From an uncultured Sphingomonas sp. (GTDB lineage: Bacteria > Pseudomonadota > Alphaproteobacteria > Sphingomonadales > Sphingomonadaceae): a stretch of DNA of 64,000 bases. The stretch is from the NCBI RefSeq assembly GCF_902806265.1, contig NZ_CADCVZ010000006.1, positions 1 through 64,000 on the forward strand, given 5' to 3'. The notes beneath the pieces are model-generated. The model was not told where the DNA came from, made no database searches, and saw nothing but the letters and a program-made list of their open reading frames with translations. The translations under genes were made by a program, and so were the position numbers. Positions within the stretch are counted from its first letter, which is position 1. Each line of letters begins with the position of its first letter. Shown one piece after another: positions 53,529 through 62,540 of this stretch.

Positions 53529-54422
53529 ATGACGAGCGCCTGGCCCAATCTCCAAGACCTGCTGGTGCCGGCGACGGAGTCTGCTCCGATCGGGCTGGTC
53601 GGAGCGCCGCTGGCGGCGGGTTCGGTTACCCCCGGCCGCTGCGACCTGGCGCCGGGCGAGTTGCGGGAGGTGCTGCGGCGGGTTGGACGCTACGACATCG
53701 ACACGGGCAACCTGCTAGACGCGCTGGTGGCCGATCATGGCGACCTGCCCCTGGAAGGGCTGAGCATTGAGGAGGCGACCGCGCCGATCCGCGAGGCGGT
53801 GGCGGCGAGCGTCGCGCAGCACCGGCTGACGCTGCTGATCGGCGGCAACAACGCCGTGACTCGGCCCGGGGTGCACGGCCTCGGGCTGCCGCTGGAGCGG
53901 GTCGGCCTGCTCACCCTCGACGCCCACTTCGACATGCGCGAAACGGACAACGGGCTGGGCAACGGCAATCCCGTGCGGGCGCTGATGGAGGACGGACTGC
54001 CCGGACGGAACATCGCGCAGGTCGGGCTGGCACCCTTTGCCAACAGCCGGGCCATGCACCAGGATGCACTCGCGGCGGGCAACCTGGTGATCTCCGCCAG
54101 CTACGTGCGCGAGCATGGGGTGGAACGACAGGTCGAGCGGGCGCTGCTCCACCTCGCCCATTGCGACGCGATCTATGTCGATTGCGACATCGACGTAATC
54201 GACCGGAGCCAGTTCCCAGGAGCGCCGGGCGCCCGGCCGGGCGGAATGGCGGTGGGCGATTTCTTCGCGGCCGTTCGCCTACTCGCCGCCGAGCCGCGGG
54301 TGCGGGCGATCGACCTCACCGAATGGGACCCGCCGCTCGACCCGACCGACCTTAGCGCGCTGACTGCGGGCCGCTGGCTAGCCGAGGCGATCGCCGGCTT
54401 CGAGGGCCGTGCCCTAGCTTAG
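53529..54422 (+). CDS. hutG: Arginase-family formimidoylglutamase-like protein
   Basis: 297 aa, divergent from hutI, so the last Hut step is the likely role (formimino-glutamate to glutamate and formamide). Ureohydrolase manganese motifs: LDAHFDMR (Asp131, His133, Asp135) and DCDIDVIDRSQFPG (Asp218, Asp220). The first motif, normally GGDHS or GGGHE with a manganese-binding His, is GGNNAVTRP here (Asn108), so one metal ligand is changed. The substrate may therefore differ from the textbook HutG; the symbol rests on context. The 3' end overlaps the convergent ligase gene by 9 bases. Confidence 0.8.
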   Translation: MTSAWPNLQDLLVPATESAPIGLVGAPLAAGSVTPGRCDLAPGELREVLRRVGRYDIDTGNLLDALVADHGDLPLEGLSIEEATAPIREAVAASVAQHRLTLLIGGNNAVTRPGVHGLGLPLERVGLLTLDAHFDMRETDNGLGNGNPVRALMEDGLPGRNIAQVGLAPFANSRAMHQDALAAGNLVISASYVREHGVERQVERALLHLAHCDAIYVDCDIDVIDRSQFPGAPGARPGGMAVGDFFAAVRLLAAEPRVRAIDLTEWDPPLDPTDLSALTAGRWLAEAIAGFEGRALA

Positions 54423-55433
54423 CAGCTGCTTGAGCTCGGCCGGCGTCAGCGGGTGGCGCAGCTGCTCGGTGCGGCATTGCGTCGGCGCCTTGTCGGGGCG
54501 CCGCCGGAGCAGGCGCGTGCCGTGGCGGAAGCGGCCGGACGTGACCTGGTCGTAAAGCACCTCCAAGACGATCTCAGGTCGGAGCGGCTGCCACTCGCTG
54601 TCGCGGTCGCGGGCCCAGCGGCTCGGCTTGTCTGGTCTGGAGCCGGTGAAGCCGGGCGGCTCGATCAGCGCCTGCAGCTCCGGGGTCCAGCCGCGCTTCT
54701 CCGCGGCGGAGAAGGAGGAGCAGAAACCGACATGGTTGAGCTGGTCCCCCTCATCGTAGAGCCCGAGCAGCAGCGAGGCCATGTGCTTGCCGGCCTTGTC
54801 GTAGCGGAAGCCGCCGACCACGCAGTCGGCGGTGCGGTGCTGCTTCACCTTGACCATCGCCCGCTCGCCGCAATGGTAGGGCTCGCCGATCCGCTTGGCG
54901 ATCACGCCGTCGAGCGCGCCGCCGCTGCGCTCCAGCCAGGACAGGGCGGCGGCGCGATCGGGAGTGGCCGGGGAGAGCAGAAGCGCGGGTTCATGCTGAT
55001 CCGCGAACCATGTCTCGAGCGCCCCGCGGCGCTCAGCCAGTGCGCGACCGGTCAGGTCCTCGCCGCCGAGACGGAGGAGATCGAACAGCATCAGCTGCGC
55101 CGGCGTCTCGGCGGACAGCTTGCGAATGCGGCTCTCGGCCGGGTGCAGCCGCATGCTCAGCGCGTCGAAGCTGAGTCCGCCCGGTGTCTCGATGATCAGC
55201 TCGCCGTCGAGGGTGAAGCGTTCGGGCGCAAGCCGACCAAGCCTCGCGACCACTTCGGGGAAGTAGCGGCCGAGCGGCTTGCCCGACTTGGACCACATCT
55301 CGACCTCGCTGCCGTTGCGCACCGCGATGCAGCGGAAGCCGTCCCACTTGGGTTCGTACTGCCAGCCTGGTTCGTCGGGCAGCTGCTCCACCAGCAGCGC
55401 CTCCATCGGTTGGAGGGCGCGCGCTGAAGTCAT
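54414..55433 (-). CDS. ATP-dependent DNA ligase (LigC type)
   Basis: 339 aa. Nucleotidyltransferase motif I EPKWDGFR with the adenylated Lys29, motif III TLDGELII, motif IV DGVIAKR and motif V MVKVKQHRTADCV, followed by an OB-fold with RWARDRDSEWQPLRPEIVLE. No Ku-linked polymerase or nuclease domain, so it fits the short LigC ligases of non-replicative repair. It overlaps the exonuclease gene by ATGA. Confidence 0.92.
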   Translation of the reverse strand: MTSARALQPMEALLVEQLPDEPGWQYEPKWDGFRCIAVRNGSEVEMWSKSGKPLGRYFPEVVARLGRLAPERFTLDGELIIETPGGLSFDALSMRLHPAESRIRKLSAETPAQLMLFDLLRLGGEDLTGRALAERRGALETWFADQHEPALLLSPATPDRAAALSWLERSGGALDGVIAKRIGEPYHCGERAMVKVKQHRTADCVVGGFRYDKAGKHMASLLLGLYDEGDQLNHVGFCSSFSAAEKRGWTPELQALIEPPGFTGSRPDKPSRWARDRDSEWQPLRPEIVLEVLYDQVTSGRFRHGTRLLRRRPDKAPTQCRTEQLRHPLTPAELKQLLS

Positions 55434-56203
55434 GGGGCGAGCTCGATCCAGACGGGCGCATGGTCGCTGGTCTTGGGTAGCGCGCGGACACTGCGGTCCA
55501 CCCCCGCCCGCCGCAGTCGTTTCGCCGCGGGCTTGTTCAGCAGCAGGTGGTCGATGCGCAGGCCGGCGTCCCGCGGAAAGGCGTTGCGGAAATAATCCCA
55601 GAAGGTGAACACCCGTTCGTCCGGGTGGAGTGTACGCAGCGCGTCGGTCCAGCCGGCATCGAGCAGCCGCTGATAGGCCGCCTTCGCCTCCGGAGCGAAC
55701 AGCGCGTCGTTCACCCAGCGCTCGGGCTTGTAGACGTCCGCGTCGGTCGGGATGATGTTGTAGTCGCCGGCCAGCACCACCGGGCCGTCCAGACCGAACA
55801 GCTCGGCCGCGAGCGCCTCGAACCGATCGATCCAGGCCAGCTTATAGTCGAACTTGGGCCCCGGCTTGGGATTGCCGTTGGGCAGGTAGAGGCAGCCGAC
55901 CAGCACGCCGTTCACCGCGGCCTCCAGGTAGCGCGATTGCGCCGGGTCAGGATCGTCGGGGAGGCCTCGGCGGGTCTCCACCGGGGTGCAGCCGCGGGCG
56001 AGGATGGCCACGCCATTCCAGCTCTTCTGCCCCTGCCAGATCGCGCCGTAGCCCGCCTCCTCGATGGCGGCGACCGGAAACTTATCGTCGCCCGCCTTGA
56101 GTTCCTGCAGGCAGGCAACGTCCGGCTGGGTGCTCGTGAGCCAATCAAACAGCACGGGCAGCCGGCCATTGACCCCGTTCACATTGTAGGTGGCGATCCG
56201 CAT
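55430..56203 (-). CDS. xth: Exodeoxyribonuclease III
   Basis: 257 aa. Endonuclease/exonuclease/phosphatase fold: MRIATYNVNGVNGRLPVL with the metal Asn, CLQELKAGDDKFP with the metal Glu, LAGDYNIIPTDADVY with Asp and Asn, LRIDHLLLN and TSDHAPVW with the final Asp-His pair. Makes and trims ends at abasic sites in base-excision repair. Co-translated with the DNA ligase, a natural repair pairing. A GTG 13 codons upstream is an alternative start. Confidence 0.92.
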   Translation of the reverse strand: MRIATYNVNGVNGRLPVLFDWLTSTQPDVACLQELKAGDDKFPVAAIEEAGYGAIWQGQKSWNGVAILARGCTPVETRRGLPDDPDPAQSRYLEAAVNGVLVGCLYLPNGNPKPGPKFDYKLAWIDRFEALAAELFGLDGPVVLAGDYNIIPTDADVYKPERWVNDALFAPEAKAAYQRLLDAGWTDALRTLHPDERVFTFWDYFRNAFPRDAGLRIDHLLLNKPAAKRLRRAGVDRSVRALPKTSDHAPVWIELAP

Positions 56204-56296
56204 GCCTCCCGTGAACGGTTCGGCGGCGAAACTGTTCACCCGTCGCCAGCGATCGCTGCGCCGGCTGTTGCTCGTGACCGGGAGCGCTGTCATGCC

Positions 56297-58756
56297 ATGG
56301 CCATGATCCACGCCGCCCTCGCACTTGCTTTCCTGTTTATTCTTACTGCCACGTCGCTCGCCGCAGCGCCGGCAGGGGCGCAGCAGTCGCCTGCGAACGA
56401 GGAGGCGGTCGGCATCGAAGCCGCGAACAGCGTCGGCCGCCTTCGGGTCATCGCGCTGACCCCTACCGTCCTGCGGGTCCGCTTCGCGCCCGGTGGCGAG
56501 TTCGCGGAAGATGCGAGTTGGGCTGTCCCCGCGAACGTTCGGGCGCAGCGGGCTGCGATTACCCGCAGGAGCAACGGCTTCAGCACCTCCGCGCTGCAGG
56601 TCGCAGTGGACCCGCGCACGCTGGCGCTGAGTGTCACCGACCGGCAGGGCAAGCTCATCCACGCCGACACGGGCGTCCCCATTACCCTGGAGGCAGGCGG
56701 CTTCACCCTGCGCAAGGCCATGCCGGCCGGCGAGCGCTACTTCGGCATGGGCGACAAGACGGGGCCGCACGATCGGCGCGGCGCGAGCTTCGTCAACTGG
56801 AACACAGATGCCTACGGCTATGGCGCGGCCACCGACCCCATCTACAAGTCCATTCCGTTCTTCGTCGCGGCGGGCGGCCAAGGCGGCGCCTACGGCCTGT
56901 TCCTCGATAACAGCCACCGCAGCTGGTTCGACTTCGGCCACCGCCAGGAGAACGTCCTGGCGCTCGGCAGCCCGGGCGGGCCGATCGACTATTATCTGAT
57001 CGCCGGGCCGACCGTCGCCGAGGTGGTCCGCCGCTACACCGACCTCACCGGCAAGGCGCCGCTGCCGCCGCGCTGGGCGCTGGGCTTCCAGCAGTCGCGC
57101 TACAGCTACATGAGCGATGCGGAAGTGCGGGAGATCGCCGCGCGGTTGCGCTCGGACCGGGTGCCGACCGACGTGCTGTGGCTCGACATCGACTATCAGG
57201 ACCGGAACCGGCCGTTCACGGTCAACCGCCAGACCTTCCCCGACATGCGCCGCCTGGCGCGGGACATGCGGGCGGACGGACTCAAGCTGGTGGCGATCAC
57301 CGACCTGCATATCGCCCATGCGCCGGGCGAGGGCTACGCACCCTACGACAGCGGCCGCGCCGGCGATCACTTCCTCAAAAACCCGGACGGCAGCACCTAT
57401 GTCGCGCCGGTCTGGCCCGGGCCATCAGTGTTCCCCGATTTCACCCGCGCCGTCACCCGCCGCTGGTGGGGCGACTTGTACAAGGGTTTGGTCGACGACG
57501 GCATCGCCGGTTTCTGGAACGACATGAACGAGCCGGCGATCTTCGAGACGCCGACCAAGACCATGCCGCTCGACACGGTGCACCGGATCGACGCCGACGA
57601 CTTCCGCCCGCGCCCCGCGCCGCACGCCGAGCTGCACAATGTGTACGGCATGGAGAACAGCCGCGCGACGTTCGAAGGGCTGCAGGGGCTGCGACCGAAC
57701 CTGCGGCCATTCGTGCTGACCCGCGCCACCTATGCCGGCGGGCAGCGCTACGCGGCGACTTGGACCGGCGACAACAACGCCACCTGGGATCATCTGAAGC
57801 TGATGGTGCAGCAGTTGGTCAACCTGGGCCTGTCCGGCTTCACCTATGCCGGCGCGGACATCGGCGGTTTCACCGGCGGACCGAGCCCCGAGCTGCTCAC
57901 CCGCTGGTACCAGCTTGGCGCGTTCACGCCCGTGTTCCGCAGCCATGCCGCCAAGAACACGCCGCGGGCCGAGCCGTGGGTGGACGGCCCCGAGCACCTC
58001 GCCATCCGCCGCCGCGCCATCGAGGAGCGTTATCGGCTCATGCCCTATCTCTACGGGGTCGCCGAGCAGCACGCGCGCACCGGAGATCCGGTCATGCGGC
58101 CGGTCTTCTATGACTACCCGGGCGCGCTCGCAGCACCGTGCGACACCAGCATGACCTTCACCGTCGGGCGCGAGCTGATGGTGGCCGCCTCGCCCAGGCC
58201 GGAGTCGCCCCAGGCGTACGACGTCTGCCTGCCGGTGGGCGGCTGGTATGATTACTGGACCGGCGAGCGCGTCCGGGGTCAGCCGATCGAGGGCAACACA
58301 GCGGTTGAAAGGATCGTGGAAACGCCGCGACTGGAGCGGCTGCCTTTGTTCGTCCGCGCCGGCACCATCCTCCCGCGCCAGCCGGTGACCCAGTCGACCG
58401 CGGAAAAGCCGCGCGGACCCTTGTCCCTCGACATCTATCCCGGACCGGACTGCCGCGGCGAGCTCTACTGGGATGACGGCGAGACCCTGGGCTACCGCCG
58501 CGGCGCGTTTCTCCGCCAGCCGATACGCTGCGCCGTCGGCGAGAGCGGCCTGCAGATCAGCTTCGCACCGCGGACGGGATCGCTAAAGCCATGGTGGCGC
58601 GAGCTGGCCGTCACCGTTCACGACTGGGGCGGGGCGGCGGAGGTCCGTACAAACGGCCGCTCTGTCACGGCTGAGGAGGACGGGCCGGCGCGGGCGCTGC
58701 GCTTCACCCTGCCTGACCCGCGCCGCGGCACCGAGGTCGTGATCAGCCGCCGCTGA
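56297..58756 (+). CDS. GH31 family alpha-glucosidase, secreted
   Basis: 819 aa with a signal peptide (ALALAFLFILTATSLAAAPA). GH31 domains in order: N-terminal beta-sandwich (to about 220), (beta/alpha)8 barrel with nucleophile Asp409 in FWNDMNEPAIF and acid/base Asp492 in WTGDNNATWDH, then two C-terminal beta domains (MVAASPRPE, LPLFVRAGTILP, YWDDGETLGYRRG). It releases alpha-linked glucose or related sugars from oligosaccharides in the periplasm. The start shares 93 bases of spacer with the divergent xth gene, where GTGAAC and GTTCAC (56211-56239) form a loose inverted repeat. The next gene is a sugar transporter (TGATG). Confidence 0.93.
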   Translation: MAMIHAALALAFLFILTATSLAAAPAGAQQSPANEEAVGIEAANSVGRLRVIALTPTVLRVRFAPGGEFAEDASWAVPANVRAQRAAITRRSNGFSTSALQVAVDPRTLALSVTDRQGKLIHADTGVPITLEAGGFTLRKAMPAGERYFGMGDKTGPHDRRGASFVNWNTDAYGYGAATDPIYKSIPFFVAAGGQGGAYGLFLDNSHRSWFDFGHRQENVLALGSPGGPIDYYLIAGPTVAEVVRRYTDLTGKAPLPPRWALGFQQSRYSYMSDAEVREIAARLRSDRVPTDVLWLDIDYQDRNRPFTVNRQTFPDMRRLARDMRADGLKLVAITDLHIAHAPGEGYAPYDSGRAGDHFLKNPDGSTYVAPVWPGPSVFPDFTRAVTRRWWGDLYKGLVDDGIAGFWNDMNEPAIFETPTKTMPLDTVHRIDADDFRPRPAPHAELHNVYGMENSRATFEGLQGLRPNLRPFVLTRATYAGGQRYAATWTGDNNATWDHLKLMVQQLVNLGLSGFTYAGADIGGFTGGPSPELLTRWYQLGAFTPVFRSHAAKNTPRAEPWVDGPEHLAIRRRAIEERYRLMPYLYGVAEQHARTGDPVMRPVFYDYPGALAAPCDTSMTFTVGRELMVAASPRPESPQAYDVCLPVGGWYDYWTGERVRGQPIEGNTAVERIVETPRLERLPLFVRAGTILPRQPVTQSTAEKPRGPLSLDIYPGPDCRGELYWDDGETLGYRRGAFLRQPIRCAVGESGLQISFAPRTGSLKPWWRELAVTVHDWGGAAEVRTNGRSVTAEEDGPARALRFTLPDPRRGTEVVISRR

Positions 58757-60075
58757 TGCCCAGCGATCCCCCGCGGCCCGTGTCCAAGCGCCGGCTGCTG
58801 CTGTTCGCCTCCGGGGACTTCGCCTTCAATCTGTATTGGCAGAGCGTCATGCTCTTTCTGCTGTTCTACTATACGGAGGCGCTTGAGCTGCCGATGGCGG
58901 TGGCGGCGACCACCTACATGGTCGCATCCGTGTGGGACGGCCTCGCCAACTTCGCGGCAGGGGTATGGGTCGACCGCAAGCGCAGCGGCCGGGGCTACGG
59001 GCCGTTGTTGATGGTCGGCAGCCTGCCGCTGGCGCTCAGCTTCACCCTCGCCTACCTGCCGCCGCCCACCACAGCGGGGTGGGGGGTCGCCGCCGTGTTC
59101 GTCGGGCACCTGCTGTTCCGCACAGCTTATGCGGCGGTCAACGTGCCCTATCTCGCCATGTCCGCCCGGGTGAGTCCGGACGCGGGAGACCGGGCGTTCG
59201 TGGCGGGCATGCGGATGCTGTTCGGCACGGGGGCGGCGGTCCTGGTGGCTTTGAGCACGGTTCCGGTCGGCCGCTGGCTGACCGGCACGGAGGATGCGGC
59301 GCAGGCTTACTTGGGCGCGGCGGTCTTGTTCGCGGTGGCCGGCACGCTGATCCTGCTGCTGGTCGGCGCCACCTACCGCGACGCGGCGCAGGACGGTCGT
59401 TCAGCCCCGCCCAACTTGCGCGCCGCGCTTCTCAGCCTCGCTCGCAACCGTGCGTTCGTCGCACTCAACGCCGCGATGATGGCGATGATCGTCGCGGTGA
59501 CAGTGCTCAATAAATCGGTGCTCTACTACTTCAAATATCTCATCGGGAACGAGAGCGCCGGTCAGCTGGCGCTCGCATCCATGGGGATCGTCAGCGCCGC
59601 GGCGGTGCCGCTGTGGATGCTGCTTGGCCGCGCGATCGGCCTGCGCGCGTCGTGGCTGAGCGCAGCCGGAGCGGCGATGGCTGCGCTTGCCGTGTTCGGA
59701 CTCGTGGACGTGCACGGGGCCGGCGCGATGCAGCTGTTCCTGATCGCCATGCAGGTGGCGATCGTCGGTCTCAACTTCGTGTTCTGGGCGATGCTTCCCA
59801 ACACCATCGAATATGGCGAGCGGGAGACGGGCCTCCACGTCGAGGGCACCGTCTTCGGCCTGGCCGCCCTGCTGCAGCGCGTCGCCATCGGCATCGCCAC
59901 CGCCATCCTCGGCTGGTCGTATAGCTCCGCCGGCTTTGTCGCCAACGTCGAACAGAGCGCAGCCACCCTGTCCGGCATGCGCACGACGGTTGCCTTGGTG
60001 CCACTCCTCTTCCTCGCTCTGTCCTGCACCGCGATGCTCGGCAACCCGCTCGGGCGGCGGGCGAGCCCCGCCTAG
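58756..60075 (+). CDS. MFS sugar transporter, GPH family
   Basis: 439 aa, ATG sharing one base with the GH31 stop. Twelve membrane spans. The opening LLLFASGDFAFNLYWQSVML, then VASVWDGLANFAAGVWVDRK in span 2-3 and MLPNTIEYGERETGLHVEGT in span 10 mark the glycoside-pentoside-hexuronide cation symporter family. It would import the mono- or disaccharides freed by the neighbouring glycosidases together with a cation. Its stop overlaps the convergent GH3 gene. Confidence 0.9.
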   Translation: MPSDPPRPVSKRRLLLFASGDFAFNLYWQSVMLFLLFYYTEALELPMAVAATTYMVASVWDGLANFAAGVWVDRKRSGRGYGPLLMVGSLPLALSFTLAYLPPPTTAGWGVAAVFVGHLLFRTAYAAVNVPYLAMSARVSPDAGDRAFVAGMRMLFGTGAAVLVALSTVPVGRWLTGTEDAAQAYLGAAVLFAVAGTLILLLVGATYRDAAQDGRSAPPNLRAALLSLARNRAFVALNAAMMAMIVAVTVLNKSVLYYFKYLIGNESAGQLALASMGIVSAAAVPLWMLLGRAIGLRASWLSAAGAAMAALAVFGLVDVHGAGAMQLFLIAMQVAIVGLNFVFWAMLPNTIEYGERETGLHVEGTVFGLAALLQRVAIGIATAILGWSYSSAGFVANVEQSAATLSGMRTTVALVPLLFLALSCTAMLGNPLGRRASPA

Positions 60076-62357
60076 GCCGTCAGCTCGAACGTCGCATGCA
60101 GCCCGTCGGCCTCGGCCGAGGGCGCGATCCATACGTCGAACGTGCCGGGCTCGACCGTTGGCCGGTTCTGCAGGCCGATGAACTGGAGGTCGGCCGGCCG
60201 CAGCACGAAGCGCACGGTCTGCGAGGCGCCGGGCGCCAGCGCGACCTTGCGAAAAGCCTTGAGCTCGCGGACGGGCCGGGTGACGCTGGCCGTCCGGTCG
60301 CGGACGTAGAACTGCACCACTTCCTCCGCGGCCCGCCGGCCGCTGTTGGTGACCCGCGCGCTGACCGAGATTTCGCCATTCATCGGCATACCGCGAGCGC
60401 TCAGCGCCAAGTCCGAATAGCCGATCCGGCCGTAGGTCAGGCCATGGCCGAACGGATACAGTGCGGTGTTGGTGAGCCCGCGGAAGCGTGCCTTATACTC
60501 CTCCAGCTTACCCTCGGGGTTTGGCCGGCCGGTCGGCTTGTGCGCGTAGTAGTAGGGCTGCTGCCCCGACTCGCGCGGGAAGCTGACCGGCAGGCGCGCA
60601 GAGGGTGAGTAGGCGCCGAACAGCACGTCAGCGATGGAGTGGCCGGTTTCCGTTCCCAGGAACCAGGTGACGAGGATCGCGGGTGCGTTCGCGACCGCGC
60701 CTTCCAATGCCAGCGCGCGCCCGTTCTTGAGCACAACGACGGTCGGCTTGCCCACCGCCGCGACCGCTTCGGCCAGCTGTTGCTGCGGCTCGGGAACGAT
60801 GATCTCCGTCCGCGATTGCGCTTCGCCCGACATGTTCTGCGACTCGCCGATCGCCAGCACCACGATGTCCGCCGTACGCGCCGCGGCCACCGCCTGTTCG
60901 ATACCGCCCGGCAGCGCTTCCACGATGCCTGAGCCCTCCGCGACGACGATCGAGTTGCGGTCGGCCACCGCCTCGCGCACGCCGGTGGCGAGGTCCACCG
61001 CCTTCTTGTCGTCGCCATAGACGCACCACGGGCCGATCAGGTCATGCTGCCCGGCGGCGAACGGCCCGATCAGCGCGATCCGCTTGCCCGAGCGCGGCAG
61101 CGGCAGGAGGTCGCCGTCGTTCTTCAACATGACGATCGACTTGCGCCCCGCCTCGCGCGAGAGGGCAAGCGTCCGGCGGTTCATCGAGCGCGATTCCTCG
61201 CGCCGCTCGCTGATGCGGCGGAACGGGTCGTCGAATAGCCCGAGCATGGCCTTCATCGCCAGCACCCGCCGAACCGACTGGTCGAGCCGGTCCTGCGGCA
61301 CTTCCCCGCTCTGCACCAGGCTCGGCAGGTGGGTGCGGTAGAAGCCGCTCTGCATGCTCATGTCGACGCCCGCCAGGAACGCCAGCCGGGTCGCGTCGCG
61401 CGCATCCTTGGCGAAGCCGTGCGCGATCATCTCCTCGTCGCCGGTATAGTCGGACACGACAAAGCCGTCGAAGCCCCACTCGCCGCGCAGCAATTGGTTC
61501 ATCAGCCACGGATTGCCGGTCGACGGAACGCCGCTGATCTCGTTGAACGAGGCCATGGTCGACAGCGCGCCCGCGTCGAAAGCGGCCTTGAACGGCGGCA
61601 GGTACACCTCGCGCAGCGTCCGCTCGGAGATATCCACCGTGTTGTAGTCGAGCCCCGCTTCTGCCGCGCCATAGGCGGCAAAATGCTTGGCCGTCGCCAG
61701 CATGTGCGCGTCGGACTTGAGATTGCTGCCCTGGAAGCCGCGTACCCGCGCCGCCGCGAATAGCCGATTGAGCAGCACGTCCTCGCCGCCGCCCTCGACC
61801 CCGCGGCCCCAGCGCTGGTCGCGCGCCACATCGACCATCGGCGCGAAGTTCCAGTCCAGGCCGGTACCCGAAGCTTCATAGGCGGCGGCCTCCGCGGTAC
61901 GCCGGGCCAGCTCGGGCTCGAAGCTCGCCACTTCCGCTAGCGGCACCGGGAAGATGGTGCGATGGCCATGGATGATGTCCGCGCCGAAGATCAGCGGGAT
62001 CTTCATGCGCGATTCCCGCACCGCGGCAGTCTGCAGGGTGCGGTGCATGCGCGCACCGTTGCCATTGAACACGCCCGTCAGCTGGCCGCGGCGCGCCTCC
62101 TCCACCTGCTTGGGGAAGTCGCTGTTGCCGGGTGGGTTGAGCGAGGCGGCCGAGCTGCCGCCCCAGGCCGACGCCATCAGGCTCAACTGCCCCGCCTTCT
62201 CCTCCACGGTCAGCCGGCGGATGAGGTCGTCGACGAACGCCGGCACCCGGCCCCCACCCGCCGCTTGCAGCAGCGCCCGCGCGGGGCTGGCCGACCAGGC
62301 AACAACGGCACCAGCGCCCATCAATGCGGCGCGACGCGAAATCCGGCTGTCGAGCAT
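60072..62357 (-). CDS. GH3 family beta-glucosidase, Tat-exported
   Basis: 761 aa. Twin-arginine signal (SRRAALMGAGAVVAW). GH3 barrel with nucleophile Asp303 in GFVVSDYTGDEE, substrate motif KHFAAYGA, then the alpha/beta sandwich (IALIGPFAAGQHD, VLAIGESQNMSGE with the acid/base Glu region) and fibronectin III tail (VQFYVRDRTASVTRPVREL). Matches BglX-type periplasmic enzymes that cut beta-glucosides. It is divergent from the LacI gene across a perfect palindrome. Confidence 0.93.
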   Translation of the reverse strand: MLDSRISRRAALMGAGAVVAWSASPARALLQAAGGGRVPAFVDDLIRRLTVEEKAGQLSLMASAWGGSSAASLNPPGNSDFPKQVEEARRGQLTGVFNGNGARMHRTLQTAAVRESRMKIPLIFGADIIHGHRTIFPVPLAEVASFEPELARRTAEAAAYEASGTGLDWNFAPMVDVARDQRWGRGVEGGGEDVLLNRLFAAARVRGFQGSNLKSDAHMLATAKHFAAYGAAEAGLDYNTVDISERTLREVYLPPFKAAFDAGALSTMASFNEISGVPSTGNPWLMNQLLRGEWGFDGFVVSDYTGDEEMIAHGFAKDARDATRLAFLAGVDMSMQSGFYRTHLPSLVQSGEVPQDRLDQSVRRVLAMKAMLGLFDDPFRRISERREESRSMNRRTLALSREAGRKSIVMLKNDGDLLPLPRSGKRIALIGPFAAGQHDLIGPWCVYGDDKKAVDLATGVREAVADRNSIVVAEGSGIVEALPGGIEQAVAAARTADIVVLAIGESQNMSGEAQSRTEIIVPEPQQQLAEAVAAVGKPTVVVLKNGRALALEGAVANAPAILVTWFLGTETGHSIADVLFGAYSPSARLPVSFPRESGQQPYYYAHKPTGRPNPEGKLEEYKARFRGLTNTALYPFGHGLTYGRIGYSDLALSARGMPMNGEISVSARVTNSGRRAAEEVVQFYVRDRTASVTRPVRELKAFRKVALAPGASQTVRFVLRPADLQFIGLQNRPTVEPGTFDVWIAPSAEADGLHATFELTA

Positions 62358-62451
62358 TTCCCTCCCCTTCCAGGCTGCGCAGCAGGCTTCGGCGACCTAC
62401 CGCTCCGCTGCGTTCCCGACCAGAGCTTGACGCCCGAAGCTTGACGCAGCG

Positions 62452-62465
62452 TGTAACCGGTTACA
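62452..62465. promoter_or_regulatory. LacI-type operator
   Basis: TGTAACCGGTTACA is a perfect 14-base palindrome with the central CG that LacI-family proteins favour. It lies in the 183-base gap between the GH3 gene and the LacI gene, 95 bases from the GH3 start and 76 from the LacI start. It is the likely shared control site. Confidence 0.8.
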
Positions 62466-62540
62466 TGTCTTAAGCGGAAGCCGAAAGCAAACACTCTTGA
62501 GCGCTTGCGGGCGGCATCGATGGATGGGCAAGAAGGACGC

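Noticed and set aside
55547-56296. Upstream extension of the GH31 frame across the exonuclease gene
   Set aside because: No family match before the signal peptide at 56297, and it lies antisense to a well-supported gene.
56204-57370. Upstream extension of the exonuclease III frame on the minus strand
   Set aside because: It is antisense to the GH31 gene; exonuclease III homology begins at the ATG at 56203.
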